NCBI GenBank assembly: GCA_041672385.1
Contig: JBAYZQ010000132.1
Location: forward strand, 1-6,376
Length of the DNA: 6,376 nucleotides
DNA from: JBAYZQ01 sp041672385
GTDB taxonomy: Bacteria; Spirochaetota; Spirochaetia; Sphaerochaetales; Sphaerochaetaceae
Reading direction: 5' to 3'
Part shown: positions 1-6,357 of the stretch, piece after piece
How positions within the stretch are numbered: position 1 is the first letter of the stretch
Layout: every line of letters starts with the position of its first letter
The notes under the pieces: model-generated
What the model was told of the DNA's origin: nothing
Databases searched by the model: none
The model's input: only the letters and a program-made list of their open reading frames with translations
Position numbers and translations under genes: made by a program

Positions 1-1617
1 ATCTCCCTTTACAGCAAAAGAAATTGCTGGCGCTGTCTTTTGTCTTGTTTGAATTATTACCTTCCCATTACCATCATATCGTCCAGCTCTGCCTGAAACC
101 TGCTGAAGTAAAGAAAAAGTTCTTTCCCCTGAACGAAAATCTGGAATATCTAAACTACTGTCAGCCATAACTACTCCAACTAGTTCAACTTTTGGAAAAT
201 TCAAACCTTTTGCCACCATTTGGGTTCCAAGGAGAATATCATATTTTCCTTCCTTAAAAGAAGAAATAATTTCTCCAGTCACATTCTTTTTTGCTACAAC
301 ATCGGTATCAAGTCTTGCTACTCTAGCATTTGGAAAAAGCGAGTTCACCGTTTTTTCAATAAGTTCAGTACCAAAAGAAGAAAAAGAACAATCAAGAGAA
401 TTACAAGTAGGACAAACTTCAGGTTTTGGAGCTTGATATCCACAATAATGACATACCATTGAGTTTGAACTTCTATGATAAGTTAAGGCCACACTACAAT
501 TAGGACACTTCATTTCATAACCACAACTATTACAATGAAAGTTATGAGAAAAACCCCGACGATTTAAGAAAAGAATTGCCTGTTTTTTATTTTCTAACAC
601 TCTCATTAACTCTTCTTGAAGTTTATAACTGAAAATGCCTTTAACACCTAACATATCTACTACTTCTATTTTAGGAAGAACCCCACCCGCTACTCTTTTT
701 TTTAAGGTAATTTTCTCAAGTTCCGGACCTTGAAATTGATGATAGCTTTCCATTGAAGGAGTAGCACTTCCCATTATTAAAATTGCTGATTGCATTGAAA
801 CTCTTTTCTGAGCTATTTGCCTAGCATGATATCTAGGAGTGGACCCTGATTTATAACTGTTTTCATGCTCTTCATCTATTATTATTGCACCAAGGTTTTC
901 AAAAGGTGCAAACACTGCACTTCTAGCTCCAATAACCATTTTAACTTCGCCTTTACGAATTCTCCTCCACTGAGTGATTCTTTGGCTTGGTGAAAGTGAA
1001 GAGTGAAGAATTGCCACTTCTCCCTCAAATCTTTGAAGGACAATTTCAGATAACTGATGGGTTAAAGTAATTTCTGGAACAAGATAAATAACACTTTTCC
1101 CCTTCTTAATGATAGCTTCAGCTACTTTAAGAAAGACCTCAGTCTTACCAGAACCTGTAACCCCATAAAGGTAGTATTGTTTTTTTGAACCATTTAAAAT
1201 CTTATCAACTGCAATCTTTTGTTCCTCAGATAGCTCAATATCCTTTTTCAAAACATCCAAATCTTCCGCATAAAAAGCTGGAAGCTGACTGTCTTTCTTT
1301 CCTGAAGGAATCATAGTACTTAAAGCTTCACCTCGACTACATAAATAGAATTTTTCCATCCAAAGGCTTAAAGCGATTTCATTTTTCCCAAAAAGAGGCT
1401 CTTTATCAACCACTCTTTTTATTTCTTTAATCTCGTAAGAAAGATTAGTTTCTTTAGTATCAGAATCAAAAGTTTTAACTACAAAGCCCATAACTTCTCG
1501 ATTTGAAAAGGGGACTTTGACTCTTTCTCCAACCTCAACATCAATTTTATCACCAATTGCATAGGTAAAAGACATCTTCAAAGGAATATTTATAAAAACT
1601 TCTGCTCTATTTGCCAT
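1..1617 (-). CDS. priA: Primosomal protein N' (replication restart helicase PriA), 3' end cut by window edge
   Basis: PriA recognises stalled or repaired replication forks, unwinds the lagging arm with 3'-5' polarity and starts reloading of the replicative helicase. The 539 codons seen here are open without a stop and run off the left edge; roughly 100-120 C-terminal residues should be missing. Visible motifs: Walker A GVTGSGKT (residues 152-159), VPEITLT (180-186), Walker B box DEEH (248-251), GSATPS (283-288), LNRRG (351-355), eight paired zinc cysteines (C362/C365, C371/C374, C389/C392, C402/C405), GTQMVAKG (464-471) and motif VI QVSGRAGR (506-513). All catalytic motifs are intact. Walker A lies about 70 residues earlier than in E. 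coli PriA, so the winged-helix domain between the N-terminal DNA-binding domain and the helicase core seems absent or tiny. The ATG start is preceded by GAGGTGA, which overlaps the stop of the upstream UDG-like gene, indicating coupled translation. Family assignment is very sure. Confidence 0.97.
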   Translation of the reverse strand, partial: MANRAEVFINIPLKMSFTYAIGDKIDVEVGERVKVPFSNREVMGFVVKTFDSDTKETNLSYEIKEIKRVVDKEPLFGKNEIALSLWMEKFYLCSRGEALSTMIPSGKKDSQLPAFYAEDLDVLKKDIELSEEQKIAVDKILNGSKKQYYLYGVTGSGKTEVFLKVAEAIIKKGKSVIYLVPEITLTHQLSEIVLQRFEGEVAILHSSLSPSQRITQWRRIRKGEVKMVIGARSAVFAPFENLGAIIIDEEHENSYKSGSTPRYHARQIAQKRVSMQSAILIMGSATPSMESYHQFQGPELEKITLKKRVAGGVLPKIEVVDMLGVKGIFSYKLQEELMRVLENKKQAILFLNRRGFSHNFHCNSCGYEMKCPNCSVALTYHRSSNSMVCHYCGYQAPKPEVCPTCNSLDCSFSSFGTELIEKTVNSLFPNARVARLDTDVVAKKNVTGEIISSFKEGKYDILLGTQMVAKGLNFPKVELVGVVMADSSLDIPDFRSGERTFSLLQQVSGRAGRYDGNGKVIIQTRQKTAPAISFAVKGD

Positions 1618-1620
1618 AAT

Positions 1621-1626
1621 CACCTC
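1621..1626 (-). promoter_or_regulatory. Shine-Dalgarno of priA
   Basis: GAGGTG, followed by ATT and then ATG. It is a strong match to the anti-Shine-Dalgarno and fixes the priA start at 1617. It overlaps the TGA stop of the upstream gene (1627-1625). Confidence 0.8.
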
Positions 1627-2326
1627 AAAGAGATATTCTTAAATACTTTGCTAAACACTGTAAATCCTTCCAAACAGGTCTTTTTAAAGTCTGATCTTTA
1701 AGAACTTTGCTTGGATTATAAGTGGAACAACAGACAATCCCTTCAAAAGTGAAAAAATTACCACGCTGCACTGAAATATCAACCTTTTTTTCCGAAAGAA
1801 AATTAGTTGCGCCTTCACCTAAAGAAAAAATTAAGTCGGGCTTTACAAGTTTCAACTGTTGAAGAAAGTAATCATCCAATTCTTGTGTTCTTTCCTTTTG
1901 AGCTTTTGTTAAACTTGTACAATAAGTATCAACATATAAATCAAACTTGATTGGTTTCAACCAAGACATAAGAAAGTTTTCTTCTTCTTCATCTAAAACC
2001 TTTTCTGAAAGACATAGTATTTTTGGATTATTTTCTTTTCCAAATCCAAAATTATGAAGAACTTTTGCTTCATCATCTAAAGAAAGACAATAATTTTTTA
2101 AAAAAAGTTGCTTTAATTTCGTCATATCACAAAAATTCAATTCAGGCAAATCAGAAGATTCATTAACTAATTTTTTTGCAGTTTTGGAAAAATCAGGACA
2201 AGATTCACTCCAATTTTTATATTGATCCTCTTCAGATAGACTATTCTCTAATCTTTGAGTCAGGACCCAACAATCTTTTAAGGCATTAGAAAGGTTTTCT
2301 ATCTTAATTTCATTATTCTGACTCAT
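1625..2326 (-). CDS. Diverged uracil-DNA glycosylase-fold protein, catalytic motifs apparently lost
   Basis: A 233-residue protein of uncertain function. The C-terminal half resembles family 4-type uracil-DNA glycosylases: a strand ending YVDTYCTS (131-138) where the family has YITNVVKC-like sequence, then KPDLIFSLGEGATNFL (162-177) for the usual LGATA segment, RGNFF (188-192), and STYNPSKVL (201-209) where active enzymes have a HPS-type motif, closing with VWKDLQ. The expected GExPG motif A is not recognisable; residues 103-119 read ILCLSEKVL followed by an acidic run. The motif B histidine is replaced by Asn204, and the spaced cysteines of the iron-sulfur cluster are not evident, although the protein has several scattered cysteines. 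The first 100 residues match nothing I recognise. The ATG at 2326 has AGGTGG seven bases upstream and overlaps the truA stop by 14 nt; an open frame continues to 2401 but would bury 89 nt in truA. Fold is likely; glycosylase activity is doubtful. Confidence 0.8.
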   Translation of the reverse strand: MSQNNEIKIENLSNALKDCWVLTQRLENSLSEEDQYKNWSESCPDFSKTAKKLVNESSDLPELNFCDMTKLKQLFLKNYCLSLDDEAKVLHNFGFGKENNPKILCLSEKVLDEEEENFLMSWLKPIKFDLYVDTYCTSLTKAQKERTQELDDYFLQQLKLVKPDLIFSLGEGATNFLSEKKVDISVQRGNFFTFEGIVCCSTYNPSKVLKDQTLKRPVWKDLQCLAKYLRISL

Positions 2327-3155
2327 CTTCAAACCACCTGTATTCTTCCTTGTCATAACTAATTCGCCAAAGATAAAGTCCTTGACTTTCAGCTGTAACA
2401 AGGGCTCTTGATCGATCGTTACTCTCTAATATCTTTTTAAAACTCTCTGCGTTTTCATTTTTCAGACCCAACGTCATCATTGTTCCAACTAGTGAGCGAA
2501 CCATTTTATACAAAAAAGCATTTCCTGAAATAGTATAGACCATGACAGGTTTTCCATAAACATCTTTTTCCATAGTAAAGATTGATTCATAAACATCTCG
2601 AAATCTGCTTAAAGAAGAATCTCCACTTGCCGTAAAGGTTGAAAAATCATGAGTTCCCTTAACAATCTCAGCATAGCTATTCATAACTCTTAAAGAAGGA
2701 AATTTTCTAATTTTGGTTACCAACCCCTCTTGGAAACAAACAAAATCAGAACTCTGTTTAAAAAAATACTTGTATTCTCTTGCCATTGCAGTAAACCTAG
2801 CATGAAATATATCTTCAGGTTCCCAACAATCTAAGATAGTAATATCTTTTGGAATTTTCATCCCATACTTAAAAGCCCTTACTGGAATAGTAGAATTCTT
2901 TATATCAAAATGGCAAACTTGTCCCATAGCATGAACACCACTATCAGTTCTTCCGGAACCTTGAACCCTAACTTCTTCTCCAATCATGATAAAAATTGAT
3001 TTTTCCAGTTCCTCTTGGACGCTTCTTCCTGATACTTGTGTCTGCCATCCTACAAAATTAGTTCCTTTGTAGGCCAATTTCATTGCAATCCTTCGCATTC
3101 CTTGTTTTTTTTGTATTTCTTTTTTATCTGGTCGATGCCAGTCTTTCCTACTCAC
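2313..3155 (-). CDS. truA: tRNA pseudouridine(38-40) synthase TruA
   Basis: TruA converts uridines 38-40 in the anticodon stem-loop of many tRNAs to pseudouridine, in the cytoplasm. The family opening MRRIAMKLAYKGTNFVGWQ begins at residue 20 of this model; the signature GSGRTDSGVHA contains the catalytic Asp71. Later conserved blocks are FHARF, the helix FLYKMVRSLVGT and the C-terminal ESQGLYL. The enzyme looks active. Start choice: GTG at 3155 gives 280 residues, overlaps the acpS stop by 8 nt (GTGAGTAG) and has GGAG ten bases upstream. The alternative ATG at 3098 gives 261 residues, closer to the usual length, but its only purine-rich stretch (AAGGA) touches the start codon and cannot work as a normal Shine-Dalgarno. 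A TTG at 3179 has no ribosome site. The 19 extra residues are basic and hydrophilic and contain an A8 run, so the start stays uncertain while the family is certain. Confidence 0.97.
   Translation of the reverse strand: MSRKDWHRPDKKEIQKKQGMRRIAMKLAYKGTNFVGWQTQVSGRSVQEELEKSIFIMIGEEVRVQGSGRTDSGVHAMGQVCHFDIKNSTIPVRAFKYGMKIPKDITILDCWEPEDIFHARFTAMAREYKYFFKQSSDFVCFQEGLVTKIRKFPSLRVMNSYAEIVKGTHDFSTFTASGDSSLSRFRDVYESIFTMEKDVYGKPVMVYTISGNAFLYKMVRSLVGTMMTLGLKNENAESFKKILESNDRSRALVTAESQGLYLWRISYDKEEYRWFEDESE
2334..2339 (-). promoter_or_regulatory. Shine-Dalgarno of the UDG-like gene
   Basis: AGGTGG seven bases before the ATG at 2326, inside the last codons of truA. It decides the start against the further-upstream in-frame start at 2401. 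Confidence 0.7.
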
Positions 3156-3543
3156 TAAATTTTTTCTCCGTAAATTCAAGATAAACTAGGGCCAAGGCTA
3201 AAGGTTTTTCATGGGTTAAGGAAAGCTGAAGATCATAATCTTTAAAATTTTTTTCAAGAAACTCTAAAACTGAACCTTTTATTTTAAAAAATGGTTCTCC
3301 AGATTCTTTTCTTTCGACACTTATTTCATTAAGACTGAATCCCTTTAATCCAACACCCATTGCTTTAAGCAATGCTTCCTTAGCAGCAAATCGAGAAGCA
3401 AGAAATTCCTTCTTTGCCTCTTTATTTTCTATTTCTTGAAGTTGTTTTAATTCACTAGAACTGTAATACCTCGTAATAAAAGAAGAAGAAAGTTTACCCA
3501 CTCTTTCTATGGAAACCGCATCAATGCCTACTTTATGCGCCAT
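3148..3543 (-). CDS. acpS: Holo-[acyl-carrier-protein] synthase AcpS
   Basis: AcpS moves the 4'-phosphopantetheine arm from coenzyme A onto the serine of apo-ACP, making the active carrier for fatty-acid synthesis. At 131 residues it has the normal size of the trimeric AcpS type. The N-terminal motif GIDAVSIER (6-14) holds the metal-binding Asp8; RFAAKEALLKA (51-61) holds the second metal ligand Glu56; LSLTHEKPLALA (107-118) is the C-terminal strand that usually reads SxSH. All key residues are present. The ATG shares one base with the stop of the upstream cdaR-like gene (TAATG), and AGGGG six bases upstream is a good ribosome site, so the start is well supported and translation is probably coupled. 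Its place between c-di-AMP genes and truA is typical, as I recall it, of spirochaetes. Confidence 0.96.
   Translation of the reverse strand: MAHKVGIDAVSIERVGKLSSSFITRYYSSSELKQLQEIENKEAKKEFLASRFAAKEALLKAMGVGLKGFSLNEISVERKESGEPFFKIKGSVLEFLEKNFKDYDLQLSLTHEKPLALALVYLEFTEKKFSE
3166..3169 (-). promoter_or_regulatory. Possible Shine-Dalgarno of truA (GTG start)
   Basis: GGAG ten bases before the GTG at 3155, within the last codons of acpS. The spacing is slightly long, but it is the only plausible ribosome site near the truA start region. Confidence 0.45.
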
Positions 3544-3971
3544 TAGGTTCCCCTTTTAAACAATACCTTCACTGAATCAGGCTCAACTGTAAATGTAAGC
3601 TCACTTCCCACCTTAATTATTCCCGTATCATAAATCAAGTTGACTTTTGCTTCAAGCGGTTCTTTATTTTGAATACTTTCTTCAAGAACCTTCTCAGAGA
3701 CTTGAGAAAAATCACAAATAGCCTCTATTTCATTTGGAGCGATTAGATAGATAATTGAATTTTCTCCTTCCATTTTTAAAGCAATAGAAGAAGGTATAAT
3801 ATTCTGAGAAGAATATCCCTCTGGAAGTCTTAATTCTAAGGGTATTTCTACAACTCTTTGGGCAAAAGAAACATATCCAATCATAAAATACAAAACTATT
3901 GCACAAACTAGACAGAGCATTTTAACTGACCAATCTTTGAAAAAACTTCCCTTTCTATTCAGTATTTTCAT
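3543..3971 (-). CDS. cdaR: Membrane-anchored YbbR-domain protein, CdaR-like regulator of CdaA
   Basis: CdaR proteins sit next to cdaA in many bacteria, bind the cyclase through the membrane and modulate c-di-AMP output. This one has 142 residues: a basic N-terminus with KDWSVKMLCL (12-21) running into one transmembrane helix (about 16-34), then a single extracytoplasmic YbbR-type beta domain (about 38-138) with RVVEIPLELRLPEGY near its start and the closing strand FTVEPDSVKVLFK. Firmicute CdaR has three or four YbbR repeats, so this is a minimal form. GGAGG lies six bases before the ATG at 3971, which makes this the start; a GTG at 3986 would place the start upstream of that site. The gene overlaps the cdaA end by 17 nt and touches acpS. 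No glmM follows, unlike in Firmicutes. Role is inferred from domain and neighbour. Confidence 0.85.
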   Translation of the reverse strand: MKILNRKGSFFKDWSVKMLCLVCAIVLYFMIGYVSFAQRVVEIPLELRLPEGYSSQNIIPSSIALKMEGENSIIYLIAPNEIEAICDFSQVSEKVLEESIQNKEPLEAKVNLIYDTGIIKVGSELTFTVEPDSVKVLFKRGT

Positions 3972-4752
3972 TATTGCCCTCCCCACCTAGGATTTCTGGA
4001 ACTTCGTCTTGATAATTGAACAATGCTAGCAAAGTTCTTTTAATCTCTTCAGTTTCTAAATCATAATAAATATTATGATTATAGGCCAAAGAAATAGCTC
4101 CTTTTTCTTCAGAGACAATAATTACAACCGCATCACTTTCTTCTACCAAGCCCAAAGCAGCCCTATGTCTAGTTCCAAAACTTCTTTTGATCTCTGTTTG
4201 ATCACTTAAAGGAAGATAACATCCAGCGGCAATAATTGTTCCACCCTGAATAATAATTGCCCCATCATGCAATGGAGTATCATGATCAAATATTGTAAGA
4301 ATAAGAGAAGAAGATACATCAGCATTAATTTTAGTGCCCGTATCAATTATTCCCTTTAAATCAAGTTGTCTTTTAAAAACAATTAGGGCCCCTCTTCTTT
4401 GACTTGAAAGGACACTACATGCATTAAGGATTACGTCAATTTGTTCACCTGAAGTTTGATCAGCCTTCCTAAGGAATCTAGTCATACTAAATTCACTGGT
4501 AAAAGCCCTCCTAAGCTCAGGTTGATATAAAATAAACAAAAGAAAAGAAAAAGGAAGGACTCCAACCTGAAATATTTTTAAGAAAACTCTAAGATTCAAA
4601 ATAAAGGAAATAAAATATACAGCCAAACCAAAAAATACAATTCGTATTATTTGAACAGCCCTTGTCTTATTTACAGCCTCATAGAACCTGTAAAGCAACC
4701 AAGAAAGAACCAAAATCTGACCGCAAGTTTTCAATATATAAACATAATCCAT
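3955..4752 (-). CDS. cdaA: Membrane diadenylate cyclase CdaA (DAC domain)
   Basis: CdaA joins two ATP molecules into cyclic di-AMP, a second messenger that in other bacteria controls potassium and osmolyte transport and envelope homeostasis. The 265 residues show the standard layout: three N-terminal transmembrane helices (about 6-26, 33-54, 57-76), a linker, then the cytoplasmic DisA_N/DAC domain (about 80-240). Catalytic signatures are intact: GALIVF (121-126), TPLHDGAIII with Asp163-Gly164-Ala165, and SFGTRHRAALG with the RHR-type motif at 195-197. The length equals that of the Firmicute enzyme. The ATG lies 13 nt after the glpK stop with only a weak purine patch (AGAG) before it, so it may depend partly on translation arriving from glpK. 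It overlaps its probable regulator cdaR by 17 nt. It is the only diadenylate cyclase in the window. Confidence 0.97.
   Translation of the reverse strand: MDYVYILKTCGQILVLSWLLYRFYEAVNKTRAVQIIRIVFFGLAVYFISFILNLRVFLKIFQVGVLPFSFLLFILYQPELRRAFTSEFSMTRFLRKADQTSGEQIDVILNACSVLSSQRRGALIVFKRQLDLKGIIDTGTKINADVSSSLILTIFDHDTPLHDGAIIIQGGTIIAAGCYLPLSDQTEIKRSFGTRHRAALGLVEESDAVVIIVSEEKGAISLAYNHNIYYDLETEEIKRTLLALFNYQDEVPEILGGEGNNENTE
3978..3982 (-). promoter_or_regulatory. Shine-Dalgarno of cdaR
   Basis: GGAGG six bases before the ATG at 3971. It lies inside the last codons of cdaA and sets the start five codons downstream of the first possible GTG (3986). Confidence 0.85.
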
Positions 4753-4765
4753 AGTGAGCTCTATT

Positions 4766-6262
4766 TTATACCCAATTTAAAGTTTTATCTACTGCTTTCT
4801 TCCAATAATGAATTTTATCAAAACGTAAATCTGCAGACATTTTAGGTTCCCATCTTTTTTCTTCTTTCCAATAAAGACTCAATTGATTGAAATCTTTGAA
4901 AACTCCAATGGTAAGTCCTGCAGCATAAGCAGCTCCTAAAGCCGTAGTTTCGACAACTTCTGGTCTAATTACCGGTATTCCAAGAATATCAGATTGGAAT
5001 TTCATGAGTGGTTCACTATTTGTAAGTCCTCCATCTACTTTCAACTCAATCATATGAATCATACTATCAAGTTCCATAGCATTAATAATATCATTCGCTT
5101 GAAAAGCAGTCGCCTCAAGAATGGCTTTACAAATATGATTCTTATTTGCATAACCAGTCAATCCAGCAATAATTCCTCTTGCATCTGATCTCCAATAAGG
5201 AGCAAACAAACCACTGAAGGCTGGAACAACATAGACTCCTCCACAATCTTTTACACTAGCGGCACATTCATCAAGTTCTTTGACAGTTTTAACAATCTGG
5301 AGATTATCTCTTGCCCATTGTACTAAAGAACCGGCAACAGCAATTGAGCCCTCCAGTGCATAAATTGCAGGCTCTCCTTCCACTCTGTAGGCAATTGTTG
5401 TCAATAATCCATTGTTAGATTTACAAAGTTTTTTCCCAGTATTAACCAACATGAAACAACCAGTACCATAGGTACATTTTGCCAATCCCTGAGTAAAACA
5501 AGCCTGCCCAAACAAGGCGGCTTGTTGGTCTCCTAAAATTCCACAAACCGGTATCTCAGTTTTTAAAGGTCCATTTGATTCAGTATTACCGTAAATTTTT
5601 CCAATTGAAGAAACAATTTTAGGCAAAGCTTTTCTAGGAATATTAAATATCCTTAAAAGGTTATCATCCCATTTCTGAGTTTCAATATCCATAAGAAGAT
5701 ATCTTGAAGCATTAGTAACGTCAGTAATAACTACTTTTTCTTTTGTTAGTTTATAAACCAACCAAGTATCAATTGTTCCAAATACAATATTTCCTAATTC
5801 AGCTTCTTCTCTTAATCCAGAAACATTATCAAGAAGCCATGCAATTTTTGAACCCGCAAAATAGGGGCTTAATTTTAGGCCCGTTTTTTCTTGAATATAA
5901 TTAAGTTGTTTATTATTCTTTTTTATTTTATTAATAAAATCTGTTCCTCTAAGATCTTGCCAAACTATTGCATTATGCCAAACTTTTCCAGTTTTAGGAT
6001 TCCAAGCGACAATAGTCTCTCTTTGGTTAGTAATTCCAATACCTGCAATATCAATTCCCTTTATTTTTTGTTTGTCAAGAACCTCTTCTATACAAGTACT
6101 ACAATTTTGCCAAATTTCTTCTGGGTCATGTTCCACCCAACTTGGCTCAGGGAAAATCTGTTTATGTTCTAATTGATGAGAGTCAACTATCTCACCAATT
6201 TCATTAAATAAAATAAAACGTGAACTTGTTGTTCCTTGGTCTAAAGCTCCTATATATTTCAT
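4766..6262 (-). CDS. glpK: Glycerol kinase
   Basis: GlpK phosphorylates glycerol with ATP to sn-glycerol-3-phosphate, which feeds phospholipid synthesis or, after oxidation, glycolysis. The 498 residues match the family length (E. coli about 502). Seen: N-terminal phosphate-binding GALDQGTTSSRF (5-16), WQDLRG (101-106), the catalytic-base segment GILGDQQAALFGQ with Asp245, TYGTGCFML, FAPYWRSDARG, the FGGY second signature around 363-385 (G-I-I-A-G-L ... H-I-C-K-A-I-L-E) and the adenine-site loop VDGGLTNS. In the loop before GDQQ, Gly231 stands where Gram-positive GlpK carries the histidine phosphorylated by HPr, so that activation should not operate. The start ATG at 6262 has GGAGG five bases upstream; a TTG four codons earlier overlaps that site and is rejected. 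No glycerol facilitator (glpF) or dehydrogenase gene is adjacent within the window. Confidence 0.98.
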   Translation of the reverse strand: MKYIGALDQGTTSSRFILFNEIGEIVDSHQLEHKQIFPEPSWVEHDPEEIWQNCSTCIEEVLDKQKIKGIDIAGIGITNQRETIVAWNPKTGKVWHNAIVWQDLRGTDFINKIKKNNKQLNYIQEKTGLKLSPYFAGSKIAWLLDNVSGLREEAELGNIVFGTIDTWLVYKLTKEKVVITDVTNASRYLLMDIETQKWDDNLLRIFNIPRKALPKIVSSIGKIYGNTESNGPLKTEIPVCGILGDQQAALFGQACFTQGLAKCTYGTGCFMLVNTGKKLCKSNNGLLTTIAYRVEGEPAIYALEGSIAVAGSLVQWARDNLQIVKTVKELDECAASVKDCGGVYVVPAFSGLFAPYWRSDARGIIAGLTGYANKNHICKAILEATAFQANDIINAMELDSMIHMIELKVDGGLTNSEPLMKFQSDILGIPVIRPEVVETTALGAAYAAGLTIGVFKDFNQLSLYWKEEKRWEPKMSADLRFDKIHYWKKAVDKTLNWV

Positions 6263-6267
6263 TAAAA

Positions 6268-6272
6268 CCTCC
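6268..6272 (-). promoter_or_regulatory. Shine-Dalgarno of glpK
   Basis: GGAGG five bases before the ATG at 6262. It is the strongest ribosome site in the window and decides the glpK start. Confidence 0.9.
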
Positions 6273-6288
6273 AAATTCGTTATTTCTA

Positions 6289-6317
6289 AGTATAATCATA
6301 AATTTTGTTTTATTAAA
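6289..6317 (-). promoter_or_regulatory. Candidate sigma-70-type promoter of the glpK-priA unit
   Basis: A possible -10 hexamer TATACT (6294-6289) lies 17 bp from a weak -35 TTTAAT (6317-6312), with very A/T-rich DNA and A/T tracts upstream (6301-6345) that could act like an UP element. An overlapping TATGAT (6300-6295) is an alternative -10. Transcription would start near 6282 and leave a leader of about 20 nt before the glpK ATG. The -35 matches only three of six consensus bases, and in DNA this AT-rich chance matches are common, so this is a suggestion based on position. Confidence 0.4.
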
Positions 6318-6344
6318 GAAAAAAATAAATTAAAAAAAACTTTT

Positions 6345-6357
6345 GTGAAGAGTACAC
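6345..6357. promoter_or_regulatory. Imperfect inverted repeat upstream of glpK, possible operator
   Basis: On the + strand the 13-mer gtgaagagtacac has outer arms GTGxA and TxCAC that mirror each other around a 3-base centre. It sits just beyond the A/T tracts upstream of the candidate promoter, about 28 bp upstream of the -35, where an activator or repressor could bind. The rest of the region (6275-6376) shows no gene, hairpin terminator or other repeat. Chance occurrence is quite possible. Confidence 0.2.

Noticed and set aside
220..462. Open frame on the + strand inside priA
   Set aside because: It lies antisense to conserved PriA helicase and zinc-motif codons, has low-complexity S/K/R-rich content and no ribosome site. 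It is a shadow of the real gene.
2327..2401. Longer N-terminus for the UDG-like gene, starting at 2401
   Set aside because: It would overlap truA coding for 89 nt and lacks a good ribosome site, while the ATG at 2326 has AGGTGG at ideal spacing.
4753..4775. TATAAA just before cdaA as an internal promoter
   Set aside because: The T/A-rich hexamer has no acceptable -35 at 16-18 bp, and the start of transcription would fall almost on the ATG. Chance in AT-rich DNA is likelier.
4651..6172. Short + strand open frames at 4651-4845, 4994-5188 and 5891-6172
   Set aside because: They are antisense to glpK and the start of cdaA, where the minus-strand protein is clearly conserved. They show no motifs and fit AT-rich chance frames.
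6301..6345. Rho-independent terminator of an upstream gene
   Set aside because: There are A and T runs but no GC-rich stem next to them, so no credible hairpin.
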